Source: Gammaproteobacteria bacterium (lineage in GTDB: Bacteria > Pseudomonadota > Gammaproteobacteria > PS1 > Pseudothioglobaceae). From it: DNA of 48,946 nucleotides. The stretch lies in NCBI GenBank assembly GCA_030739975.1, contig JASLYC010000010.1, positions 1 through 48,946 of the forward strand, read 5' to 3'. How positions within the stretch are numbered: position 1 is the stretch's first letter; each line of letters opens with the position of its first letter. The position numbers were made by a program, and so were the translations under genes. Under the pieces are notes generated by a model, which did no database searches, was not told the DNA's origin, and saw nothing but the letters and a program-made list of their open reading frames with translations. This document shows, piece after piece, positions 9,042 to 18,479 of this stretch.

Positions 9042-11597
9042 ATGAAATCAGCATATCTTAAACATATCGAAGAACGAAAAAATGAAGAACTTCCTCCATT
9101 AGCACTAAATGCTCAGCAAACACAAAAGGTAGTTGAAAACCTTATTAATGGAGTTGAAACTGATTTCTACCTAGACCTACTAACAAACCGTGTGCCTCCA
9201 GGTGTCGATGAGGCAGCATATGTCAAGGCTGGATTCCTTTCAAGTGTTGCAAAAGGCCAACAAGAGTGTGCGGGAATCAGTCAAGAGGATGCAACATTCT
9301 TATTAGGAACTATGATGGGTGGATACAATATTACACCTTTGATTGAATTATTGGATATAGCTGTAACCCAACAGGCTGCATGTGATGCTCTTTCAAACAC
9401 ATTACTTGTTTATGAAGCTTACCAAGAAATATTAGATAAATCGAATAGCAATCCTTTTGCAAAAAAGGTTGTTGACGCTTGGGCAAATGCTGACTGGTTT
9501 ACATCCAAAGATGAACTGCCAAAAGAAATTCAACTTACTGTATTTAGAGTTGAAGGTGAAATTAATACAGATGACCTTTCTCCAGCAACAGAGGCATGGT
9601 CTCGACCAGATATCCCTTTACATGCAAAGTCAATGCTAACTAAAAAGTTAGACAACCCAATATCAACTATTGAAAAACTTAAAGGTAATGGTCTGCCATT
9701 GGCATTTGTTGGAGATGTTGTAGGTACTGGTTCTTCAAGAAAATCAGCTATCAATTCGGTGCTATGGCATATGGGAAATGATATTGACTATGTCCCTAAT
9801 AAGCGCTCGGGTGGGGTCGTTCTTGGTGGAAAAATTGCGCCTATATTTTTTAATACAGCTGAAGACTCTGGAGCGCTACCAATTGAATGTAACGTATCTA
9901 AAATGAAGATGGGTGATGTAATTACTATTCATCCTTATGACGGCAAGGTAACAAATCAAAATGGTTCAATAATATCTATTTTTGAATTAGCCCCCACAAC
10001 TATGCCTGATGAAGTACGAGCTGGAGGCAGGATACCACTAATTATTGGTAGAGGATTAACAGACAAGACACGTCAAGACTTAGACCTTCCTGTAACTGAC
10101 ACTTTTCTTAGACCTCAAGATGCTAGCGCTAGTAATAACGGCTTCACTTTGGCACAAAAAATTGTCGGCAAGGCTTGTGGAGTTGAAGGCATCAGGCCTG
10201 GAACTTACTGTGAACCGAGGATGACTACTGTTGGCTCTCAAGACACAACAGGAGCGATGACTCGTGATGAATTAAAGGAGCTTGCTTGTTTAGGTTTCTC
10301 GGCAGATCTGGTTATGCAAAGTTTCTGTCATACAGCAGCCTACCCTAAACCTGTCGACCTAGAACTTCAACACTCACTTCCAGATTTTATGCAGTCTCGT
10401 GGAGGTGTAGCGTTAAGGCCTGGTGACGGAATTATACATTCATGGCTAAACCGCATGCTACTTCCAGACACAGTTGGAACTGGTGGCGACTCGCATACAC
10501 GTTTCCCGATAGGGATTAGCTTCCCTGCAGGCTCTGGTTTGGTAGCCTTTGGTGCTTCAATTGGGGTAATGCCACTTGATATGCCTGAGTCTGTATTGGT
10601 AAGGTTTACTGGGTCAATGCAAAAAGGTATAACCCTTAGAGATCTTGTGAATGCCATACCATATGTTGCTATTCAAAGGGGCTTGTTGACTGTAGAAAAA
10701 TCAGGCAAAAAGAATATATTTTCAGGCAAAATTCTAGAAATTGAAGGTCTTGGAGATCTTAAAGTAGAGCAAGCCTTTGAGTTGGCTGATGCTTCGGCTG
10801 AAAGGTCAGCAAATGGTTGTACGATAAAACTAAATAAAGAGCCAGTAGAGGAATATTTACAGTCAAATATTACTTTGTTGTCTTCAATGATTAATGCTGG
10901 ATATGAAGATAAAAAAACTATACTAAAACGTATACAAGGTATGCAAAAATGGCTTGATTCTCCTGAGCTTCTCTATGCAGATAGCGACTGTGAATATGCT
11001 GAAGTTATTGAGATCAACCTTGATGAAATAAAAGAGCCGATACTTGCATGCCCTAATGATCCGGACGATGTCAAGTTACTATCAGAAGTTGCTAATACCT
11101 CAATAGATGAAGTGTTTATTGGTTCATGCATGACCAATATTGGACACTTCAGAGCAGCTGCACAATTGCTAAAAGATAAGTCAGAACTCTCTACAGAGCT
11201 TTGGATTGCACCACCAACAAGGATGGACGAAGCACAATTAAAAAAGGAAGGCGTGTATGACACTTTTAGTGCAATCACAGAGCACACTGAACTACCTGGT
11301 TGCTCTCTATGTATGGGTAACCAAGCAAGAGTTAAACCTGAAACAACCGTGGTTTCAACATCGACAAGAAACTTTCCTAACAGGTTAGGAGATAACTCAG
11401 ATGTATACCTATCTTCGGCTGAAATTGCTGCCATTGCTGCAAAACTAGGTCATATACCTACTGTAGATGAATATCAAAAAGAGATGGAGGGTATTGAACC
11501 AATGTCCGGAGACATATACCAGTACCTAAACTTTGATAAATTGGAAGAATACAAAAACGAAACAAAGAATATACCTATAGACAGTATTCTTAGTTAA
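9042..11597 (+). CDS. acnB: Aconitate hydratase B
   Basis: TCA-cycle enzyme interconverting citrate and isocitrate through cis-aconitate with a 4Fe-4S cluster. The 851-residue protein has the AcnB order: HEAT-like N-terminal domain (about 1-160), swivel domain with [18 protein letters not shown], then the cluster domains. The cluster cysteines are visible in [12 protein letters not shown] and [14 protein letters not shown]. The substrate-binding [19 protein letters not shown] is also present. The gene stands alone and ends at a strong bidirectional terminator shared with rpmG. E. coli AcnB is about 865 residues, so this one is complete. Confidence 0.97.
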   Translation: MKSAYLKHIEERKNEELPPLALNAQQTQKVVENLINGVETDFYLDLLTNRVPPGVDEAAYVKAGFLSSVAKGQQECAGISQEDATFLLGTMMGGYNITPLIELLDIAVTQQAACDALSNTLLVYEAYQEILDKSNSNPFAKKVVDAWANADWFTSKDELPKEIQLTVFRVEGEINTDDLSPATEAWSRPDIPLHAKSMLTKKLDNPISTIEKLKGNGLPLAFVGDVVGTGSSRKSAINSVLWHMGNDIDYVPNKRSGGVVLGGKIAPIFFNTAEDSGALPIECNVSKMKMGDVITIHPYDGKVTNQNGSIISIFELAPTTMPDEVRAGGRIPLIIGRGLTDKTRQDLDLPVTDTFLRPQDASASNNGFTLAQKIVGKACGVEGIRPGTYCEPRMTTVGSQDTTGAMTRDELKELACLGFSADLVMQSFCHTAAYPKPVDLELQHSLPDFMQSRGGVALRPGDGIIHSWLNRMLLPDTVGTGGDSHTRFPIGISFPAGSGLVAFGASIGVMPLDMPESVLVRFTGSMQKGITLRDLVNAIPYVAIQRGLLTVEKSGKKNIFSGKILEIEGLGDLKVEQAFELADASAERSANGCTIKLNKEPVEEYLQSNITLLSSMINAGYEDKKTILKRIQGMQKWLDSPELLYADSDCEYAEVIEINLDEIKEPILACPNDPDDVKLLSEVANTSIDEVFIGSCMTNIGHFRAAAQLLKDKSELSTELWIAPPTRMDEAQLKKEGVYDTFSAITEHTELPGCSLCMGNQARVKPETTVVSTSTRNFPNRLGDNSDVYLSSAEIAAIAAKLGHIPTVDEYQKEMEGIEPMSGDIYQYLNFDKLEEYKNETKNIPIDSILS

Positions 11598-11616
11598 TAA
11601 TAAAAAAATACCCAAT

Positions 11617-11643
11617 AAAAAAGCCGCAATTTGCGGCTTTTTT
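11617..11643. terminator. Bidirectional rho-independent terminator between acnB and rpmG
   Basis: The sequence is a perfect inverted repeat with 13-bp arms, A6-GCCGCAA around a single T and then TTGCGGC-T6. It can end transcription of acnB on the plus strand and of rpmB-rpmG on the minus strand. It lies 20 bp past the acnB stop and 19 bp from the rpmG stop. Confidence 0.93.
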
Positions 11644-11661
11644 ATTTTAATTAATTAAGGA

Positions 11662-11817
11662 TTATTTAATCTTTGATTCCTTATACATTACATGTTTTCT
11701 GACAACCGGGTCAAACTTCTTAACTTCAACCTTTTCAGGGTGTAGTCTCTTGTTTTTAGTTGTAGTGTAGTAGTGCCCAGTCTTGGCTGATGAAACTAAT
11801 TTTATCTTTTCTCTCAT
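11662..11817 (-). CDS. rpmG: 50S ribosomal protein L33
   Basis: Too short for the ORF track. Minus-strand translation from ATG at 11817 gives 51 residues: [40 protein letters not shown] and a basic end. This is a typical L33 of the zinc-free (C-minus) type, with no cysteines. The gene follows rpmB by 9 bp in the standard rpmB-rpmG order, with GGAGT-like spacing before the ATG, and is closed by the terminator at 11617-11643. Confidence 0.97.
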   Translation of the reverse strand: MREKIKLVSSAKTGHYYTTTKNKRLHPEKVEVKKFDPVVRKHVMYKESKIK

Positions 11818-11826
11818 AACTTACTC

Positions 11827-12063
11827 CTAAACCTTTTCACCACGTGAGCGTATCTCTTCAAGAACTACATCAATACCTTTTTTATCAATAACACGAAGAC
11901 CTTTTGCAGATAACTTTAGTTTTACAAAGCGATTTTCTTTCTCTACCCAAAAACGGTGAGTGTGTAGATTTGGATAAAAACGACGGCGCGTTTTATTGTG
12001 TGCATGGGACACATTATTGCCACTAATTGGACGTTTACCTGTTACTTGACATACCTTAGCCAT
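11827..12063 (-). CDS. rpmB: 50S ribosomal protein L28
   Basis: A 78-residue L28 beginning [20 protein letters not shown]. The ORF track starts 15 bp earlier, but MAKVC is the conserved family start. Other family features are the basic [18 protein letters not shown] segment and the [13 protein letters not shown] end. L28 is part of the large subunit near the E site. It is co-transcribed with rpmG just downstream. Confidence 0.97.
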   Translation of the reverse strand: MAKVCQVTGKRPISGNNVSHAHNKTRRRFYPNLHTHRFWVEKENRFVKLKLSAKGLRVIDKKGIDVVLEEIRSRGEKV

Positions 12064-12175
12064 GTCGACACCTATCAAAAAACTTAAAGGGGCTAATTAT
12101 ACTCAATAATTAAGCTTTTTTATACTAAATTTAGTATTTACTATTGATGCAACTAACTGTATTATATCCAACCTT

Positions 12176-12265
12176 GGAGGGATGGCAGAGCGGCTGAATG
12201 CACCGGTCTTGAAAACCGGCAAGGGTTAATACCCTTCTAGGGTTCAAATCCCTATCCCTCCACCA
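12176..12265 (+). tRNA. tRNA-Ser (anticodon UGA)
   Basis: The cloverleaf is complete. The acceptor is GGAGGGA/TCCCTCC, the D arm is closed by GCA/TGC, and the anticodon stem CCGGT/ACCGG holds loop CTTGAAA, giving anticodon TGA. A long variable arm AAGGGT-TAAT-ACCCTT (class II tRNA) follows, then T arm TAGGG-TTCAAAT-CCCTA and an encoded CCA. The base before CCA is A, where E. coli serine tRNAs have G. It is flanked by rpmB (minus) and the amidohydrolase-family gene, with no other tRNA nearby. Confidence 0.96.
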
Positions 12266-12410
12266 TTAAATCTCGCCAATAAGGCATCCTAATTTACAAT
12301 TCTACTTTTCTTGGTATTGCACATAATTGCATATTTTTTGGTGGCACCTTATTTAACAGCTCCTTATTGCTAGTTGCATTTTTTTCCCCCCACGATTTAT
12401 TTGGTATATC
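12266..12410. other. Intergenic stretch after tRNA-Ser
   Basis: 145 bp with no ORF of note. It holds small hairpins (GCC-AATAA-GGC and GGTG-G-CACC) and a run of C residues shortly before the next start. I see no convincing terminator for the tRNA and no clear promoter. Confidence 0.4.
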
Positions 12411-13262
12411 ATGAAAGTAATTGGGAATAAAGGCCAATATATATTGAAAAACAATAATTCTAAAATCATAGAGTCTCTTTTATCTCCAGATGAGATTTCG
12501 CCATATATAACGCTTAATCCAAATTCAAATGTACCAGTTGTACTTGTCTGTGATCATGCTGGTAACAGATTTCCACGCTCACTTGGCACAATGGGTCTTG
12601 ATTACTTAGATAGGATTAGCCATATTGCAATTGATATTGGCGCTGGTAATACTACTGAGAGTCTTGCAAAAAAGCTAAATGCCACTGCAGTCCTGTGCCA
12701 ATATTCGCGCTTAATTGTAGATTGTAATCGTAAACTAACAGATAATACCGCCTTCATTGAAAATAGTGATGGAATAGATATACCTGGTAACCAGAACCTT
12801 AAAAACAATACAAAGAAGGTTCGAGCATCTGAAATCTATTGGCCATACCACGATGCTATAGATACTCAGATTTCTCGCCTAAAGGATCAAGGTATTAGCC
12901 CAATAATTATCTCTATTCATAGCTTTACTCCTACACTTGAAGGTCATGAAAGAGAATGGGAAATTGGTGTCCTATGGGATAAAGACCATATTACTGCAAA
13001 TTTTTTTCTAGCAAACCTTAAAGATGCAGGTTTTTTGGTTGGTGATAACAAGCCGTATTCAGGAAAACACCCTGAAGACTTCACAATTGATTATCATGCC
13101 GAAGCAGTCGGCTTGCCCCATGTAGGCCTTGAAATTAGACAAGATATTATCAATCATGATGAAGGCGTTGAACATATATCAAACATCTTACAAGAAATAG
13201 TTAAGTCATTAACAGCAACTACTAAACCAAGCAATATTCAAACAAATAAATCTTTAAGATGA
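12411..13262 (+). CDS. N-formylglutamate amidohydrolase-family protein
   Basis: The 283-residue protein matches the FGase fold family (zinc-dependent amidohydrolases, including HutG-type N-formylglutamate deformylase). Visible family segments are VCDHAGNRFP (from about residue 46), AIDIGAGN, YSRLIVDCNR, IISIHSFTP and GLEIRQD. The histidines and acidic residues in the first, fourth and fifth are the likely metal ligands. No hut genes are nearby, so histidine degradation is not supported. Its last four bases (ATGA) overlap the start of a YbdK-type ligase, implying one bicistronic unit and a linked amide-bond reaction. The true substrate is unknown. Confidence 0.8.
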   Translation: MKVIGNKGQYILKNNNSKIIESLLSPDEISPYITLNPNSNVPVVLVCDHAGNRFPRSLGTMGLDYLDRISHIAIDIGAGNTTESLAKKLNATAVLCQYSRLIVDCNRKLTDNTAFIENSDGIDIPGNQNLKNNTKKVRASEIYWPYHDAIDTQISRLKDQGISPIIISIHSFTPTLEGHEREWEIGVLWDKDHITANFFLANLKDAGFLVGDNKPYSGKHPEDFTIDYHAEAVGLPHVGLEIRQDIINHDEGVEHISNILQEIVKSLTATTKPSNIQTNKSLR

Positions 13263-14395
13263 CGCTTGATACTCCACAATTTACACTTGGCATCGAAGAA
13301 GAATATCTTTTGGTTGATAAAGAAACCCGAAGTCTAGTTATAAATCCACCAAAATCTTTATTGAAAGATTGTAAGAAATTACTGGGCAATCAGGTTACCA
13401 ATGAATTACTACTATCACAAATTGAAGTTGGCACAAAAGTATGCCATAACATACAAGAGGCTCATGATGATCTTGTCAAATTGCGCAAAAACATTGTAGA
13501 AGTAACAGCTCGGCATGGTCTAGCTCCAATTGCCTGTTCAACTCATCCATTTAGTCGTTGGTCTGAGCAAGAACAAACACCAAAAGACCGTTATGAGTTA
13601 CTGACCAGAGAGATGCAGGCAGTAGCTAGAAGAATGCTTATCTGTGGAATGCATGTACATGTCGGCATTGATGACAATGATCTACGTATTGATTTAATGA
13701 GTCAACTTAGCTATTTTTTACCTCACCTACTCTCATTATCTTGCTCATCTCCATTTTGGAATGGTGAAGATACTGGACTTAAAAGTTACCGCCTAACTAT
13801 ATTTGATAACCTTCCAAGAACAGGTATTCCTTCAGACTTTCATAGTTATTCTGAATATGAGGAGCACATTGAAATCTTAACTAATGCTGGTGTCATGGAA
13901 GACTCAACTAAAATTTGGTGGGATATAAGACCAAGCGCAAAATACCCTACTCTTGAGACACGCATTATGGATGTATGTACAAGAACAGATGATGCAATTT
14001 CATTAACAGCTTTGGTTGTTTCTACGTTACGTGCACTTTACCGCCTAAGAATGAAAAATCAGCGCTGGAGAGAATATAGTTCTATGCTTATTAGGGAGAA
14101 TCGTTGGCGTGCAATGCGTTACAGTTATGATGAGGGGCTTATTGATTTCGGTAAAGGTAGTATTGTTCCATTCGAGGAATTATTAGATGAATTTATAGAA
14201 ATTTCACTAGAAGATGCAAAAATACTTGGATGTGAAAAAGAAGTTATGGCTGCAAAAAATATATTGAACCGAGGAACAAGCGCTCATCGACAGCTTGATA
14301 CATACAAGTTATCCATTAATGCAGGTAAAAATAAAGAAGAAGCGCTAAAAGATGTGGTAGATATGCTGATTAAAGAAACTGCCGCAGATTTATAA
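13259..14395 (+). CDS. YbdK-type carboxylate-amine ligase (glutamate-cysteine ligase family 2)
   Basis: 378 residues in the GCS2 family. Motifs include LGIEEEYLLVD (residues 10-20, ATP/Mg region), MHVHVGI, LSCSSPFWNGEDTGLKSYR, the PRTGIP segment typical of YbdK proteins, and TRIMDVCTR. E. coli YbdK has weak glutamate-cysteine ligase activity in vitro, but the physiological reaction of the family is not settled. The start overlaps the amidohydrolase-family gene by 4 bp, so an enzyme that forms a carboxylate-amine bond and one that hydrolyses such a bond are made from one message. Glutathione synthesis is possible but should not be assumed. Confidence 0.85.
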   Translation: MTLDTPQFTLGIEEEYLLVDKETRSLVINPPKSLLKDCKKLLGNQVTNELLLSQIEVGTKVCHNIQEAHDDLVKLRKNIVEVTARHGLAPIACSTHPFSRWSEQEQTPKDRYELLTREMQAVARRMLICGMHVHVGIDDNDLRIDLMSQLSYFLPHLLSLSCSSPFWNGEDTGLKSYRLTIFDNLPRTGIPSDFHSYSEYEEHIEILTNAGVMEDSTKIWWDIRPSAKYPTLETRIMDVCTRTDDAISLTALVVSTLRALYRLRMKNQRWREYSSMLIRENRWRAMRYSYDEGLIDFGKGSIVPFEELLDEFIEISLEDAKILGCEKEVMAAKNILNRGTSAHRQLDTYKLSINAGKNKEEALKDVVDMLIKETAADL

Positions 14396-14539
14396 AGTAT
14401 CTAGTAATTTTATTACAAATAATTTGCTTGCCTCATAATAATCAATAAAGCTACTTAATCACCGTTATGATTACTTAATAACTAAAATTGGTGATGCAAT
14501 ACGTGACCCCTTGGCCAACAAAATAACTAACAGAAATAT

Positions 14540-14983
14540 TTATTTTTCTGGGATTGGAAGATAAGGCAACATTTCAACAACATGAGAGTAGCCATCTGCG
14601 CCAAGTCCAGCCACCACAGCATCTGCAGCAGGCGCCACAAATGTATTGTGCCTAAAAGACTCCCTTAAATGAGGATTCGAAATATGAAGCTCAATTTTGT
14701 ACCCAGAGAAAGACTTTAATGCATCATGGATTGCAATAGATGTATGAGTATAAGCAGCTGCATTTATGACGATTGCATCAATTTTATTTTTTATTGCATC
14801 CTGAATCCATCCAACCATCTCACCTTCATAGTTTGACTGCATAAACTTAACATCGATACCTTTTTTGTTCCCAATTTCAATACATTTTGTTGCAATATCA
14901 TCGAGCGTTTCATAGCCATAAATTTCAGGCTCACGGGTTCCAAGTAAATTTATGTTTGGACCATTAATTACGTATACTTTCAT
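14540..14983 (-). CDS. aroQ: 3-dehydroquinate dehydratase type II
   Basis: Third enzyme of the shikimate pathway, dehydrating 3-dehydroquinate to 3-dehydroshikimate. The ORF track starts 48 bp too early: the family start is MKVYVINGPNINLLG at 14983, giving 147 residues. The catalytic residues are in place: R17 and Y22 in GTREPEIYG, the His in ELHISNPHLRESFR, and N and H in VINAAAYTHTSIAI. The upstream aroQ-like gene ends 4 bp before this start, so the two are translated together. Confidence 0.95.
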   Translation of the reverse strand: MKVYVINGPNINLLGTREPEIYGYETLDDIATKCIEIGNKKGIDVKFMQSNYEGEMVGWIQDAIKNKIDAIVINAAAYTHTSIAIHDALKSFSGYKIELHISNPHLRESFRHNTFVAPAADAVVAGLGADGYSHVVEMLPYLPIPEK

Positions 14984-14987
14984 AATA

Positions 14988-15455
14988 TTATGCAACTTTG
15001 TTAAGTTTTTTTGAAATAGCATTAATAGCAATTACATAACTATAAACACCAAGACCACTCACAAAGCCCATTTGGCCTTCTGGCACCTGCAAAGGTTTTG
15101 TTATGTCCGCGCCCTGCTTGAAAATATTTGCAATGTGCACCTCTATTACTGGCTTCTTCTGAAGGGTCAATGTTTTAATGGCAAGACAGTGTTTTGCAAA
15201 TTCTGCAGTTAATGCGTGAGAATATCCTACAGGATTAATAATGACCGCATTAAAATCTTCGGAGTCTTTAAGTAAAAAACCGAGCAGCTCATCCTCATCA
15301 TCAGTTTGACGAAAATCTAACTCAATATTTAGGCCTTTACAAACATTTTTACATTTCTCTTTTATTGCGCTAAGAGTAATCTCTCCATAGAATTCATCAT
15401 AAATGCTCAAGTCTGCCAAACCTGGGCCATTCAAAATTAATAATTTGTTTTTCAT
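14988..15455 (-). CDS. Degenerate AroQ-like paralogue
   Basis: 155 residues with the same fold pattern as AroQ: LLILNGPGLADL at the start, AVIINPVGYSHAL in the middle, VIEVHIANI later, and GLGVYSYVIAI near the end. Substrate-pocket residues have changed. GPN became GPG, the lid LGTREPEIYG became LSIYDEFYG so the catalytic Arg is gone, QSNxEGE became RQTDDEDE, and the Arg of the HLRExFR segment is lost. The lid Tyr and the EVH His remain. It is first in a two-gene unit with aroQ. It may be a regulatory or assembly partner of AroQ, or an enzyme with a different substrate. I do not know a name for it. Confidence 0.8.
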   Translation of the reverse strand: MKNKLLILNGPGLADLSIYDEFYGEITLSAIKEKCKNVCKGLNIELDFRQTDDEDELLGFLLKDSEDFNAVIINPVGYSHALTAEFAKHCLAIKTLTLQKKPVIEVHIANIFKQGADITKPLQVPEGQMGFVSGLGVYSYVIAINAISKKLNKVA

Positions 15456-15554
15456 TATTGTGTTTATTATATTTTTTTAATACACATGAATTAAGTAAGT
15501 TTCTGCGCTAGATTATTACATAAAAACAAGGAATTGTTAATTATTATTAACTAG

Positions 15555-16286
15555 CTAGTCGACATAAGGTCCGTACTGGATGATAGGCTCAAGGTGTGGC
15601 TTACCAGAGGCATACATCAGCCTGCACTCTGAATGAGCATTTAGTGTGATGGATTTATTGTTAGTATCGAACAGGACTGATTGTGCTTTAGTTAAGTTAT
15701 TGCCTTGTATTTCAACAGACCCACTTATTAAGTAGATTAGACCACTCTTTCCTTCAATATCTTGAATTTTATAAGTTCTTTGATCTTCAATAGCAATGTA
15801 TTCATATTTAATGTTGTTTTGCATTTTTACAGGAGATTTGTCGCCCACAATAATAGTCCTTGATACACCATCAATAGATATTATTGGTAGCTCTACAGCA
15901 TCCACGAGTTGGTAGGTTGGTTCAATAGTTTTCAGTTTTTTTTCTAAACTTATCCAAAACTGTATACCATTATTAGGCCCATCCCCCTCAGGCATCTCTG
16001 AATGGCTTATGCCTCTTCCTGCGCAAAATATTTGTGCCCCACCAGGGCTCACAACTGAATCATTTCCAAGGTTATCTTTGTGCCTCATAGAACCACTAAA
16101 AAGAAACGTTATAGCTTCAAAACCTCTATGTGGGTGAGTATCAAAGCCTTGGCCCTGCTCTACAGAGAAGTGGTCAAACAATACAAACGGGTCATGATTC
16201 ATCCTCCTGCTACTTACAGGGAACAGTCTGTTTACTTTAACACCCTGACCTTCCATAGTACTTGTTGAGTCTAGTACTTCAATCAT
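15555..16286 (-). CDS. Pirin family bicupin protein
   Basis: 243 residues. The N-terminal cupin carries the iron-ligand pattern: [10 protein letters not shown] at about residues 52-61, [16 protein letters not shown] at about 97-112, and a C-terminal cupin is present. [17 protein letters not shown] is typical of the YhhW/pirin group. Some members act as quercetinase-like dioxygenases and others as redox-sensing partners, so the reaction here is not determined. The start codon lies inside the last 8 bp of pyrE, which suggests co-transcription with it. Confidence 0.9.
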   Translation of the reverse strand: MIEVLDSTSTMEGQGVKVNRLFPVSSRRMNHDPFVLFDHFSVEQGQGFDTHPHRGFEAITFLFSGSMRHKDNLGNDSVVSPGGAQIFCAGRGISHSEMPEGDGPNNGIQFWISLEKKLKTIEPTYQLVDAVELPIISIDGVSRTIIVGDKSPVKMQNNIKYEYIAIEDQRTYKIQDIEGKSGLIYLISGSVEIQGNNLTKAQSVLFDTNNKSITLNAHSECRLMYASGKPHLEPIIQYGPYVD

Positions 16287-16929
16287 TACTAGATATTCCG
16301 TATCTAGAACGATAATCTTCTATTCTAGTGATTAGTTTTTTATCGTTGTTAGATTTTAGATAATCGACAATATGCGACAGACTTATAATGCTTATAACTT
16401 TAATTCCAAAATTTTGCTCCACCTCCTGGATGGCGGATAGTTCGCCATTACCCTTCTCTTGGCGATCCAGCGCAACAATAACTGCCTTGGTATTAGCGCC
16501 ATTACTGGTTATTATGTCTTGGGCCTCTCTTATTGCGGTACCGGCCGTTATTACGTCATCTATTATTAGAATATCTCCAACCAGCTGGTGTCCTACTATG
16601 TTGCCGCCCTCGCCATGATCTTTTGCCTCTTTTCTATTGAAGCTATAGGGGACAGATTTATTGAACCTATCGTTAAGCGCGATCGTCGTAGCAGCAGCCA
16701 AAGGAATGCCTTTATATGCAGGCCCAAATAGTACATCAAACTCTATACCACTAGCATCAATTGCTTGTGCATAAAATTGCCCAAGCTTGGACAAATGCTG
16801 GCCCTGATTAAATAAACCTGCATTGAAAAAGTAAGGGCTAACACGGCCTGACTTTAATGTAAATTCACCAAACTTCAGAGCGCCTGTTTCTAAAGTAAAG
16901 TTTACAAAATCCTTTTGGTACTGTTCCAT
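16279..16929 (-). CDS. pyrE: Orotate phosphoribosyltransferase PyrE
   Basis: Joins orotate to PRPP to form orotidine 5'-phosphate in pyrimidine synthesis. The PRPP motif [16 protein letters not shown] lies at residues 120-135. [16 protein letters not shown] (about 25-40) and [11 protein letters not shown] (about 68-78) are orotate-binding segments of the family. 216 residues is normal (E. coli 213). Divergent from xthA, with 82 bp between the starts, and overlapping the downstream pirin gene. Confidence 0.97.
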   Translation of the reverse strand: MEQYQKDFVNFTLETGALKFGEFTLKSGRVSPYFFNAGLFNQGQHLSKLGQFYAQAIDASGIEFDVLFGPAYKGIPLAAATTIALNDRFNKSVPYSFNRKEAKDHGEGGNIVGHQLVGDILIIDDVITAGTAIREAQDIITSNGANTKAVIVALDRQEKGNGELSAIQEVEQNFGIKVISIISLSHIVDYLKSNNDKKLITRIEDYRSRYGISSND

Positions 16930-17011
16930 ATTAATTTCTTTGTATTAGGGCCAATGCTTAATTGTGTTAAATCAGAAAATTAAAGCACAGGTCTCGATTA
17001 AAATAATTGCA

Positions 17012-17776
17012 ATGAGAATTATAACAATTAATGTTAACGGAATACGTGCAGCTGAAAGAAAAGGTTTCTTTCATTGGATGCAACAACAAAAAGCTGACGT
17101 GGTTTGTTTACAAGAAATAAAAGCCCAAGAAGACCAGTTAGACGAAAGGTTCTACCCCCAAGGTATGCATACATATTACAATCCTGCCCAGCGCAAAGGT
17201 TATAGCGGCACTGGAATATATTGCAAAGTTTCGCCCGATAGGGTCGTTCATAGCTCCTGGGAGGATTTTAATTTCGAGGGACGCTTTATTCAGGCTGACT
17301 TTGGTGACCTAAGTGTTATTTCTATATATATACCTTCTGGCTCATCTAAACAAGAAAGACAGGACTTTAAAATGGAGTTTATTAATGAACGCTTTCTGCC
17401 TTACCTAGAAAAACTTCAAAATGATGGTAGAAAATACATTATCTGTGGCGACATAAATATAGTACATAAGAGGATTGACATTAAAAACTTTAACAGCAAT
17501 AAAAATCGCTCAGGATGCCTGCCAGAGGAAAGGGATTGGATGGACAATCTGTTTGATAAAGTTGGATTTATTGATGCATTCAGAGAAATCAATACCGAGC
17601 CTGAACAATACACTTGGTGGTCTAATAGGGGTCAGGCATGGTCAAATAATACAGGATGGAGAATCGACTATCAGATACTGAGCGGAAACCTAAAATCTTC
17701 TCCTATAAGGGTCGAAATTTATAAGAAAGAGAGGTTTTCTGACCATTCGCCACTTATAATTGACTACAATCTATGA
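17012..17776 (+). CDS. xthA: Exodeoxyribonuclease III
   Basis: Mg-dependent AP endonuclease and 3'-5' exonuclease of base excision repair. The track ORF starts 48 bp early. The family start is MRIITINVNGIRAAERKGFF at 17012, giving 254 residues. Catalytic segments are VVCLQEIKA with the metal Glu, ICGDINIVHK with the Asp/Asn pair, and FSDHSPLIIDY with the active-site His at the end. It overlaps trmB by 4 bp (ATGA), so these two share a message. Confidence 0.95.
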   Translation: MRIITINVNGIRAAERKGFFHWMQQQKADVVCLQEIKAQEDQLDERFYPQGMHTYYNPAQRKGYSGTGIYCKVSPDRVVHSSWEDFNFEGRFIQADFGDLSVISIYIPSGSSKQERQDFKMEFINERFLPYLEKLQNDGRKYIICGDINIVHKRIDIKNFNSNKNRSGCLPEERDWMDNLFDKVGFIDAFREINTEPEQYTWWSNRGQAWSNNTGWRIDYQILSGNLKSSPIRVEIYKKERFSDHSPLIIDYNL

Positions 17777-18471
17777 TTAGAGAACCTAAAAGACCAATTA
17801 AAACAATCCAAAGCTTTGTTCGACGTTCCAGTAAGCTGACACCAGGGCAAAGAAACGGAATCGATAAATTATGGTCACAGTATGGCATAGATATATCAAA
17901 AAATTCTATAATAGACCTAGATAAAAAATTTTCCAATAATCACCCCAAAGTACTAGAAATAGGCTTCGGCAATGGCGACAGTCTATTATCTATGGCCATA
18001 AAAACTCCTAATAAAAATTTTTTAGGGGTAGAAGTTTACGAGGCTGGCATAGGTAGACTGATTAATGAAGCACACAAATTAAGCATTAACAACCTTAGAG
18101 TTGTAAAGTTTGATGCTGTTGAATTGCTAAATAATCACATAGATGATGACAGCTTTGAAACTTTTCAGCTATTTTTCCCTGACCCATGGCATAAGAAAAA
18201 GCACCACAAAAGAAGAATTGTCGATTCTGACTTTTTAAATTTAATATCAAAAAAAGTAATAAAAAATGGCACAATCCATATGGCAACGGACTGGGAACAC
18301 TATGCTCAACAAATGATGGATTCAATGGAAAACCATAAAAACTTTAAAAACCTCTATGGAGCCCATATATATTCACCGAGGCCTGAAATTCGTCCAATAA
18401 CTAAATTTGAGAGAAGGGGCCAAAATCTTGGGCATAAGGTTTGGGATTTAATGTTTATTAATAATAAATAG
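17773..18471 (+). CDS. trmB: tRNA (guanine-N7-)-methyltransferase TrmB
   Basis: Methylates N7 of G46 in tRNA variable loops using SAM. The SAM pocket is VLEIGFGNGDSLLSMA (about residues 55-70). The catalytic loop is FFPDPWHKKKHHKRR, where PDPW and the basic run are the TrmB signature, and the C-terminal TKFERRGQNLGHKVWDL region is also conserved. 232 residues, normal. It follows xthA with a 4-bp overlap and precedes fxsA by 8 bp. Confidence 0.97.
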   Translation: MIREPKRPIKTIQSFVRRSSKLTPGQRNGIDKLWSQYGIDISKNSIIDLDKKFSNNHPKVLEIGFGNGDSLLSMAIKTPNKNFLGVEVYEAGIGRLINEAHKLSINNLRVVKFDAVELLNNHIDDDSFETFQLFFPDPWHKKKHHKRRIVDSDFLNLISKKVIKNGTIHMATDWEHYAQQMMDSMENHKNFKNLYGAHIYSPRPEIRPITKFERRGQNLGHKVWDLMFINNK

Positions 18472-18479
18472 GATAAAAA

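Noticed and set aside
10973-11434. 153-residue minus-strand ORF inside acnB
   Set aside because: Antisense shadow; the plus frame carries the aconitase cluster cysteines.
14396-14539. Possible coding remnant reading YDYLITKIGDAIRDPLANKI between ybdK-type gene and aroQ
   Set aside because: One plus-strand frame is open for about 40 codons and looks protein-like, but it has no start codon, no recognised family and runs into aroQ antisense. Too short to call a pseudogene.
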